Shown: positions 55,093 through 64,000 of the stretch, one piece after another | Layout of the letters: each line of letters starts with the position of its first letter | How positions within the stretch are numbered: position 1 is the stretch's first letter | Assembly (NCBI GenBank): GCA_020091685.1 | Contig: CM034597.1 | Location: forward strand, 3,505,794-3,569,793 | Source of the DNA: Lutjanus erythropterus | Lineage: Eukaryota > Chordata > Actinopteri > Lutjaniformes > Lutjanidae | DNA length: 64,000 bases | Direction: 5' to 3' | Notes under the pieces: model-generated | Database searches by the model: none | Told to the model about the DNA's origin: nothing | Seen by the model: only the letters and a program-made list of their open reading frames with translations | Made by a program: the position numbers and the translations under genes

Positions 55093-57565
55093 ATCATACA
55101 GAGTTACTGAGAGAAGAAGTGATGAAGTGTGAAAATCTAAAGTTTTGAAAGAGAAATCAGATTTAATGAACATTCTGGAGACGCATGAAGCGACTGTGCC
55201 TCAGATCTGTTGTCATCATCATGTCAGATGTAGCAGCACTGTGACCATGCTGAAAACTTTTATGAACACAGACTGCTCTGATTTGTCAGAGGGCAAATGT
55301 TAACCGGTCAGATATTCCTCAGCTGTCTGCTCTGATCATCTCGCTGCACATGTTCCAGTCTGACTTGTCATGCTGACATCTCAGCTATTAACTTGGCGAG
55401 CACCAAAACCCAAGACGGGAGTGTCCAGACTTTTTTGAAGTGAGGGGGGCACGAAGCGCATGTGTGCATCAGAATAGCATTCATCTACCATTTCTCATAT
55501 TTACTTTGATTACTAACATTACAGTGTCTTCTAGTTTCTTATAGTTAGTTTTTTGTTTGGCACCATACAAATATAATATAAAGCTTCCATATTTTATTCT
55601 TTGAGTCCTCAAAAAGAAACTGTACCTGTATTGTTTCTTTCCTCTGGCTGTGCAGCCTCTAAATTCATCCTCAGCATTCCACCAAGAACATTTTTTCCTA
55701 TGATTTTATTTATTATTTATTTATCATTATTTATTTGTGTACAGTTATTGTTTTTGTGAGTATAAAGGGAACTGCAGCTAACATCTCGTTACAAGGCTGT
55801 GCTGTAAAATGAGCCGTAAAGTAAAGTTAATGTTGGAAAAATTGAAAGTAGGCCACAATAAAGAAAACAATGCACATTTAAAATAGGGTTGCAAATTCTG
55901 GGCACTTTCCTTAGTTTTTCAATTGATAAATTAATCATTAATTTAATCCTTTTTTTTAGCAGTGAGTTTTTTTTTTTTAATGTTTTTTATGTTCATATTC
56001 GTTTTTTTCTGTTATTTTACAGTGTATTTTACTGTATTTGATTGTACAGCACTTTGGTCAGCTGTTATTGTTTTGAAATGTGCTCAAATCAAATAAATTT
56101 TGATTGGACTGGATTTTGAGTTGTATTCAACAAATGGCTCTGCAAGACAAAACAATGTCAACTGAGCTGCAGATAGTGCCATTTCAAGACTACTCATTAA
56201 TTATCAGCTCATACATTTTACATCAGTTAAATGCTTAATGGTGATTAATTGGTGGATGATTAATCATTCCCATCCCTAAAACATATCCGTCAAACATTTG
56301 GGTCAAACTTCTCCTCACAGTCATCATACATGGGGGGGAAATGGGCAAAATGCGGCCCCTGAGGTCATCATAGAAATACCAAAAATTTAAACTCTAGCAA
56401 AGACAGTCAGAAGCATTTTGCTTACCATTAAACTTTTATCAGACCTTTATTTTGAAAGGGGTCAGTGCTGTGTTCATTGGTAATCATAAGAAACTGTATC
56501 TTTTATATTAAACTGTAACTTTATTCACTCAGTGCTGCACATCCATGTTGTTTATGCTGTTTTTTTTTACAGGCTGTATGCAGCCTGCATGGTATAGTTT
56601 TAAAAAAGGAAAAAAAGCTGGTCAATAATTGCCCACCTCTGTACTTGAGGATAAAGGGGGGAGGGGGGCAATAACGGTGGCCAATCAGATTTCAGGGGTT
56701 GCCAGTTAACCCCCTCCCCCGAATGCCCCTGATCAGGACAAAGTCCACCACAGGTGTATGATCAGAACTCCCAGTCCCCGACCTGACTACAGAATTGTGT
56801 ATATAATCATGTAAGACTGGAAACCCTAAAGAATAAAACTACATTTCTAACAGAGCTCAAGATGTGTAAACTGTCTGGCACACACTATGAAGCGGTGTGA
56901 TTTCAGTCACCTCCCTGACTGTGACAGAGTGAATCCTATCAAGCCAGAAGTGAAGCGTGTTGTAACGGCAGCTCCACTGGGGATTATGTCTTTACAGAGG
57001 AAAAGACTCATTTTAACAATCCAGGTACAGATAACACTACAAATTCAAGCTTTTTAGGGCATTCATCTCAGTCTGTGAATCACTGTCACCATAGGAACCA
57101 TTCCTGCCACGAGATCCATCATCAAGGCCTTTTCTTTGTCTCCTGTGGAGCTGGACGCCTGCACAGCATCACTCTGAAGGGGTCTGCTGCTGTTTGCCAC
57201 AGAAACAACTCAGGTTTCTGTCTGTACAGTGCATCAGTACAGTGCAGTCACTGGCCAGACCAGTTTTGTTATGTGGGGACCGACTGAGCGACAATCTGCT
57301 TTTTGGGAGGAAAAACTTACACTGTTTTTATTTTTAACTATTGTAATTCATAAGCATAACCATCCCTGAGAGCTGTACACAGGTCACAAACTTGTGGTAG
57401 CAGCTGAGACAGTCTTTTACAGAGCTATTGTTTTTGATGTTTTGCTCAGTCTTGGATTCAAGTTGAACTTGAAATTGTGTGAAGTTCTGTTAGCAGAGAC
57501 GTTTGAAATGACCCATAGCTTGTCGCATCATATTTTTGATCATGTGCAGTGACTCTCAGTTAAAG
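54236..57565. other. Intergenic, no gene recognised
   Basis: AT-rich DNA upstream of lrrc24, possibly its first intron. Contains (CA)n at 55034-55088, repeat-like fragments at 55435-56280 and a G-rich stretch at 56650-56720. Short ORFs such as 57075-57287 have no recognisable domain. Confidence 0.5.
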
Positions 57566-57573
57566 ACTGTAGT

Positions 57574-58681
57574 CAGTGTTGTGCATGAATGCACTAAAAG
57601 AGCAGCGTTCAGTAAAAACGTGCTCAGATAACAGCGCTCACATCGTCAGCTGATCAAAAAAAATGTGATCGCAGCAGAGCAAGTGTGTGAATGTGGACAA
57701 AAGTGTTGACGTGATATAAAAACTTTGTTTGATCAAGAAGCCTCATGTTTCTCAATTCTGTGATTTATCAGTGAAGTGTATGAGCCAGACAGATCCAGGT
57801 TACGCTCATCTCCGAACGTATCTGTGGAAAACCATTTCTGCCTGTTGAAACTTTATCAATCTTTATCAAATAATGTCTTGGAATCTCAAAATAATGAGAA
57901 ACTTTCTCAAAATTACTTACATACAAAATCATTATTTTGAGATATTAAGTCATTATTTTCAGATGATTTTATTGTAAGATACTAACTCGACATATTTTAA
58001 GATAGGGGAGGCTGGGGACAGTTGTAACATTTTAAAAAAATCCTTAATAACTCACAATTTGATTTAAACTAGTTATCTTTTGATATGAGAAACATGTATA
58101 TACATGCTCTAATTAATAATACAATTCATGTATTTTCACCAGTAAGGTCAAGACTGCAAGAAGTCAGAGTGTTACCATTGCCCCCTTGGTGGGGTCAGTT
58201 GTCACAGTGGTTGAGGCAGTTCAAATATTGAAAAAAGGCATATTAGCCCACTGTATCTCAAATAAAAGCTTGCGTCAAAGTAATCACATTACTGTTGTAG
58301 TATCTAATAATGATACTTAAGGGTTTTTTTGTATGTGGTTTGAATGTGGTCTTAAATATCAGGCACTCAAAGAAAAAGTCTATAATTATTTTTGGAGAAG
58401 ACTAGGTGACTTTTCTAAAATTTTACTTATTTGCTATGAGTTAAAAGTAGTTTCACATTTACAAGTAAAATAAACATAAAAACATGAATAATGTGATTTA
58501 GTGTAACATCATTATGTAGACTCTGTCCCTGGTATTAGGAAGAAAAATTGTTTCATTTTTGGGACTGTGAACTTAGTTCAAAAGTAAAAAATGTGAACTA
58601 TGAACATGAACTAGTTCATTTTAGTCTCTGTGAACTGAACTTTGAGCTAGCTCTTTTAAAGTGTGAACTTGTACAACACTG
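57574..58681. mobile_element. hAT-type element, intact ends
   Basis: A 1108-bp element from CAGTGTTGTGCATGAATGCA to GAACTTGTACAACACTG (inverted ends), flanked by exact ACTGTAGT at 57566-57573 and 58682-58689. No transposase ORF. The interior includes GGGGAGGCTGGGGACAGTTG (58005-), which resembles the start of a different element, suggesting a nested insertion. A damaged sister copy is at 44767. Confidence 0.87.
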
Positions 58682-58689
58682 ACTGTAGT

Positions 58690-60267
58690 GATCATGCCCT
58701 AAAAATTCCTTCAGGTCTAATCGTGTGGCTGGTTCAGAGGAGTTTTATTGCCTGTGCAGTGGAGACAGAAGTTCTCAACAAAGCTGTAGAAGCCTCACTA
58801 ACCAGGGTTAAGATAATTCTCTGAGGAAGGTAAAAAGTCACTGAAACTACCAGAACCTAAGATGTGTATTCCATGTCAGCCCCGGGGTGTCTGAGGACTC
58901 CTGTGAACCTTCTACAGATATTCTGGAGCGACTAAAGTACAGTCTGGGTTTACTAAGCCTTTACTCAAGCTGCTAATGTGATCCCTACAGAAGAACCAGT
59001 AACACAAAAGGCCGACTGAAAGGAGTGAAAGGAGACAGGAAGCATCTCCTCCCTCTCACTGTCTGACACTCTGAGTTAATAGACTCATCCTGGACTTATT
59101 TCACCCCCGACAGCGACTATAACCTCATTGTTTGTTCTCTGTTTATAATTCAACTGTGGACTACTGGCTGTCATTACAGTAATTCTCTGTAATAATTCGT
59201 GTTTGAAATACTGACTGAAATGACAATAACTTGTGCAATAACTCACCTGTTAAACACATACAGCATTGTTATTACATTGTTATATATGATTGTAGCTTGA
59301 TGCACATTTTTGTACAGAATTCTTACATTGCATATTCATTAATTCTATTCAACTGATATCTTCTATTATTGGTGTTTTATATTTATATAATGCTGTCATA
59401 TATTGTAGAATAAAGCGCATGTATCTTTACACATATTAGTGTCTATCTGAAAATCATTTAACTTCTCACATTGTTAGCCTCTTCTTCCATAATTTCACAT
59501 GTCGTACAATACATACAGTAATGATACACCGTTGAGATGTCACCATACCACAACTTTAATCTTAAAAAATGATATTCAATACCTCTTTCAGCGTCATGGC
59601 AAAACCTTTTTCTTTTTCTTTTTTTTTTTTACTACCATCCTGCACACAGTGCTGCTACAAAAGAAGACAATGAACAGGTTTTGCTGTAAGTCAGATTTCA
59701 GGCAGGACAGTGAAGACTAAACCGAACTGAGCTGAGGTACTGATTGACCACTTACATCATTTTTTAATATATATCCATTATTGCTATTATTAATATGAAT
59801 ACTAATACCAATATGAACTCTTTTGACAACCTTAGTGCACCATCCAAACAATTGCACTGTAAATTTTGGGAATTTGGGGATTAACTACTTAAAACAACAG
59901 CATCTTTTAAACAAAGCAGTGACATAATATAGTGTATAATGTATTGTTGTACTGGACTGCATCGTACTGAGTGGTGTTTATAATGTTCTGCTCCTCTCAT
60001 GTATGCAACTAGGACATAAAATTAGACATGAACACATCATTGAATATACACCTTTTTCATAACAACAGCATAACATTATAAACTTTGTGAAGTTAGAATT
60101 TATGACAGATCTGTTGTATTGATCACAACAGATTGTACAGATGTACATAATATAGTGGCCATTAAGTCTATATGGTATGTTTTGCTTCACTGACTTTCAA
60201 ACTCTGTGATGTTTAGGATCATCTGCTCATTTTTGTCATGACTGACTTAAGTACACTGTTACTACCA
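58690..60267. other. Intergenic, no gene recognised
   Basis: AT-rich DNA with no repeat family, ORF or RNA gene I can name. Confidence 0.5.
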
Positions 60268-60707
60268 GGGTTGGGAGGGTTCTGATACAGTCACTAATTA
60301 CCTGTTAAAAAATATAATCCAAGTATCACAATATTAAAGTAATGTAACTTTATTATTTTCTGTTTGGATTACCTCAAAATAAAATATGGTGAAATTATTT
60401 AGTCTAGTATAATGTCTTTAGGGCTGCAACATAAAATTATTTTTATCATCAATTAATCTTTTTCTGAATTAATCAATTAGTTGTTTAGTCCATGAAATGT
60501 CAGAAAATGGTGAAAAATATTGATCAAAGTCCAAGATGAAAGATGAAAAAGAAAGAAACCAGAAAATATTCACATTTAAGAGGCTGTGTGTAATTCAAAA
60601 ATGACTTAAAGCAATTAATTGATTATCAAAATAGATGCAGACTAATTTAATAGTCGATTAATAACTCTTGCTGTTAAGTTTATTAGTTTGTCCAGCTGTT
60701 TCTTCCT

Positions 60708-60761
<54 letters not shown>

Positions 60762-61008
60762 TAAAGACAAAAAAATTTGAAATTTCCACCCAGTGAAGCA
60801 TTTTTTCACAAGAGGCCATGATAATAGATTGTCAGCTGTGTGTGAACTGTGCATGGTAGGATATCATTCTTTATTTAAAAATTCTACTAATAATACTGAT
60901 ACCAATAATCCCACTTTTTAACCATGTATCTGTAATCTGATTACATTTTTTTATCTGTAACTGTAATGGAATGCAGTTATGTAATCCTGTTACACTCCAA
61001 GACTGGTT
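60268..61008 (+). mobile_element. Composite TIR element with (GATT)n
   Basis: AGGGTTGGGAGGGTTCTGAT at the left and GCAGTTATGTAATCCTGTTA at the right. Third near full-length copy of the 41720 family. A (TTGA)n tract at 60714-60760 has expanded from the family's internal ATTGATTAATTGATT motif. Confidence 0.8.
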
Positions 61009-61679
61009 ACTGGTTATAAACAGAATTATTGTGATTTTGCTATCAACTGATAACTGAAAATAAAATAAAAACATGTAAATTTGAGGTTAAAAAAATAACA
61101 TAAATACAGTGAGAACTATATAAACACTGCAACATTGTTGGAGTATTTTAGTTTAAGTATTTTTTATATAAAATAATAAGCATTAAATTAAAATATTACT
61201 TCATTATTTCAGTATTAAATGAATAATCCATGTTGTTTATATTTTGGAATTCATTTCCAGTATCTTGCAGTCTGCAGGTCCTGCTCAGACTGTGTGCAGC
61301 CCTCCCTGCAGGCTGCAGTCATACATGAAGAGAGGCTACAGTAGAATACAGTCATGTGTTACTGTAGTCACAGTGAATGTACTGTAATCCTGAGAGCTGA
61401 ATACCCAGCGGTGCTGCAGGCCATGCTACCTGAACACACCGAACACACAATCACAGTAAACAATATGTGATCCCAGCACTGACCATCACCCCACATCAGT
61501 ACTCACATGAGCCCAGTGGACAAAAGACCTACAGCAGAACAACAGCCTTCCAGATGTTTCTGTGCAGATCCCAGATGTGGAGAAATAATTCCAACGACGT
61601 TTTATTGTTGTTTAACAGCGCGCTGAGGACGGATGGATGGATGAGGGGACGGATGGGAGGATGGAGGGATGGAGAAGAG

Positions 61680-61950
61680 TCCGAGTGATGCTGTGTGCCT
61701 GCACGACGCCTCCTGATTCCCTCTTTAACTGCCGGATCCTGATTATTCAGATTGATTGAGGATGAAGCTCCAGCGTCCAGCGGCAGAGCAGCAGCTGATG
61801 GATGTTTCCACGGAGCGCAGAGCACCGCGGGCCCGTCGCATCCTGCGAACACAAGAACCGATGGAAACAGAAGGGGATCAAGCGGCGGGCAGCGGGACAT
61901 CAGCCGGGGCATCAGACAGCGGCGGCGGGCCGGACTGTGGGTCTGCAGCA
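61680..61950. promoter_or_regulatory. CpG-rich block, candidate promoter/5' exon
   Basis: About 20 CpG dinucleotides in 270 bp, in sharp contrast to the CpG-poor surroundings (GCACCGCGGGCCCGTCGCAT, GACAGCGGCGGCGGGCCGGA). Both strands have long ORFs without recognisable domains. Because lrrc24 must have a 5' UTR exon upstream of 53322, this could be its promoter; it could equally belong to a gene outside the window. Confidence 0.4.
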
Positions 61951-61999
61951 CCGTGTGTGTCTCTCTCTCTCTGTGTGTGTGTTACATCCAGCTGTTCAC

Positions 62000-63490
62000 T
62001 CACTCCTCTCCCTCAGCATCCCCTCAACCAATTACCCCGCGCTGCTGCTCCTGAGGACCACAGTCAAGTCAGCTGTGTTCAACAACAACGACACTTCCGC
62101 CAGAATCCTTCAGAATAAAAGCCTCATGACAAATATGAATATGTTTGCACAAAATGTGTCGCAGCTCGGTGGAAAAATACTCCTCTCACACTTTAACATC
62201 AAATAAAGGGGAAACAAAGCTGTGGTTATATGCAGTGTCAGACATATTGTAACACTTACAATAAATACATGTAAGGGATAATGTACATTGAGGAGGTCAT
62301 TATTGTGAAATAAATCCTGACAGGCTGATGCAGGTCTTGAATCAACCTGAAAGGGTTTATTTCTAATTAATGACCTGCTGACTGTACATAATGCCACTTA
62401 TTACATGGATATTTACCACAAAAAAGAAAAGAAAAAAAACCTCACAATTATGTGAACCTCACAATAGTGACCATCTCACTGTTCATTATATTGTTTGTTA
62501 CATGGTTACCCCCCCCCAAAAAAAAGAGAGAAAAAAAATCAATAATTTTACACAAAATATGGATTTAATTTAATTTCTATGATCAGACCTGTGTATGTAG
62601 CAATAGTGGTAGCGATAGTCTGTTCCTGATAGCAAAAGTCTCCTCTACAATAAAAAATAGACTGTAGAATGCTGTAATTGACCATTCAGAATCGAATATT
62701 TAATAAAGCCACGTAATTATTCAAGATGGAACACAGTAACAACAAGACATTAACAGGGAGCCTAAGTCACACACCCTCTGGTGGACCACGAAAAATATTA
62801 ACCATAATCAATGGTGAGAGGCAAATTATTTTTTTGATCCTGTTTGAATTGTGCCATGAATTACACATATGATGTTTGTCAATAAGATCATTTTTCAAGT
62901 CAAGAAAGTTGACGCTTGGCGTAAAACTGTTGAAGTATCAGACTCTCAAGATTAGAAAGACTACACACCCAGGAGCTGCATGAGTGATGTCCTGATTTTC
63001 TTCTTACAAAAGCTAATTTTATGAACACATAGAGAGGAGGAAAAGAAAGACAAGAGACAGCAGGGACAAAAAAGAAAGAAAAATGGTGAGGTAATTAGAG
63101 GTGAGGTGGGAAATGATCAAATGACATGAAAACAGAGAGAGGAGTTTTAAGTGAGTTTGATGGAAATACAAATGAAACAGATAAAGAAGTGAGAAGGTGC
63201 CTACATACATAAACTGGGTGATACAGTTATTACTCTGCAATAATCACTACAACCTGAAACATGGACACTGTGTCTAGCAGTCTTATAGGACATGTTGGGA
63301 CATGTTTGAGCCACCAGAGCCAGAGGACAGTGACATGATGGTATTTTTTTCTTCTGTGTCGGGTTGTTGGAACTGAAGTGAGCTGAAGTGAACTGCTGGA
63401 CTGATTTGGACTGACAGAGTCGCTGAAGGTACGTTTGTAACTGACTGTTAGGGAGAGTGAGGGGAGGAGGAGGCGGTTCGTGGGGTTTAT
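62000..63490. other. Intergenic, no gene recognised
   Basis: AT-rich DNA; homopolymer runs near 62425-62530 and purine-rich tracts near 63030-63110. No feature recognised. Confidence 0.5.
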
Positions 63491-63501
63491 TTAGTGTAGG
63501 G

Positions 63502-63885
63502 CAGTGTTTCCCAACTCTGGTCCTCAGGGACCCCTGTCCTGCATGTTTTAGATGTTTCCCTGCTCCAACACACCTGATTCAAATGATCAGGGCCCCGTTT
63601 CCCAGAGCCTTCGTAGTGCTACGTGCGTCGTAAGTTGTATTTTAAGGTCTCCCTTAAGGTTGTCCCAACTCTGGGAAACAGCCCGTAACCTTAAGGGAGA
63701 CCTTAAAATACAACTTACGACGCACGTAGCACTACGAAGGCTCTGGGAAACGGGGCCCAGGCTGCTGTCAGGCTTCTGCAGAGGCTTGATGACGAGCTGA
63801 TCATTTGAATCAGGTGTGTTGGAGCAGAGAAACATCTAAAACATGCAGGACAGGGGTCCCTGAGGACCAGGGTTGGGCACCACTG
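63502..63885. mobile_element. Palindromic hAT element carrying a nested MITE
   Basis: Left end CAGTGTTTCCCAACTCTGGT, right end CCAGGGTTGGGCACCACTG, flanked by exact GTGTAGGG at 63494-63501 and 63886-63893. The outer arms (about 88 bp; 63502-63590 and 63798-63885) are near-perfect inverted copies and include ACACACCTGATTCAAATGAT. A second palindromic MITE (63590-63758) is inserted in the middle. Confidence 0.88.
63590..63758. mobile_element. Perfect palindromic MITE
   Basis: Arms 63590-63661 and 63687-63758 are identical inverted copies over all 72 positions, with a 25-bp loop (63662-63686). Starts GGGCCCCGTTTCCCAGAGCC. Same family as 25325-25490 but with the loop reversed. Confidence 0.92.
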
Positions 63886-64000
63886 GTGTAGGGGGTCCAT
63901 GGTTCCAATACATCACCGAGCCATGTTTCAGGTCCACCCAAAAAAATCCTGAACACAGAAATTGTTAACAACTGTTTAAAGGTCTAACCCCACAATTCAG

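Noticed and set aside
57075..57287. 70-codon His/Cys-rich ORF
   Set aside because: No recognisable domain, no splice context, chance-length ORF.
61529..61951. 140-codon minus-strand ORF in the CpG-rich block
   Set aside because: No recognisable domain; length is expected from GC-rich sequence low in stops; overlapping plus-strand ORFs are equally open.

Overview
The window reads as nuclear DNA of an acanthomorph (probably percomorph) teleost fish. The evidence is AT-rich DNA with compact vertebrate genes split by GT-AG introns, long (CA)n and (GATT)n microsatellites, and a dense load of small non-autonomous DNA transposons of fish type, with LINE, Tc1 and tRNA-SINE remnants. No prokaryotic-style operon, CRISPR array or virus was seen.

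Four protein-coding genes were reconstructed exon by exon, with every internal junction in frame and flanked by GT/AG. (1) slc5a9/SGLT4, + strand, 692-6014: last six exons only, the 5' part lies before the window. (2) sass6, + strand, 8089-28362: complete, 16 coding exons, 587 aa, with E2F-like sites just upstream and a poly(A) signal at 28703. (3) A fetuin/alpha-2-HS-glycoprotein gene (ahsg-like), - strand, 36095-30231: complete, 7 exons, 394 aa, TATA box at 36137-36143 and poly(A) signal at 30151. (4) lrrc24, - strand, 53305-43224: 7 coding exons, 623 aa, with a spliced 5' UTR exon further upstream.

Layout: slc5a9 and sass6 run head to tail. sass6 and the fetuin gene converge tail to tail at 28.4-30.2 kb. 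The fetuin gene and lrrc24 are in tandem on the minus strand, separated by about 7 kb of repeats. From 53.3 kb to the end there is no recognisable coding gene, but a CpG-rich block at 61.7-61.95 kb may be a promoter, perhaps of lrrc24. The four genes do different jobs (sugar transport, centriole cartwheel, secreted plasma glycoprotein, neuronal-type LRR/Ig membrane protein), so nothing suggests a functional cluster.

The rest is largely mobile DNA. Four hAT-type elements keep exact 8-bp target duplications. Two copies of a palindromic MITE are present, one with perfect 72-bp arms and nested inside a palindromic hAT element. Three transposon-like families carry internal degenerate tandem arrays. 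A common TIR element occurs many times, once with a tRNA-derived SINE inserted. I found no convincing new biological system. The most interesting items are the nested palindromes, the array-bearing transposons, the inverted helicase fragments in slc5a9 introns, the KEN-less C-terminus of sass6 and the repeat-built tail of the fetuin.
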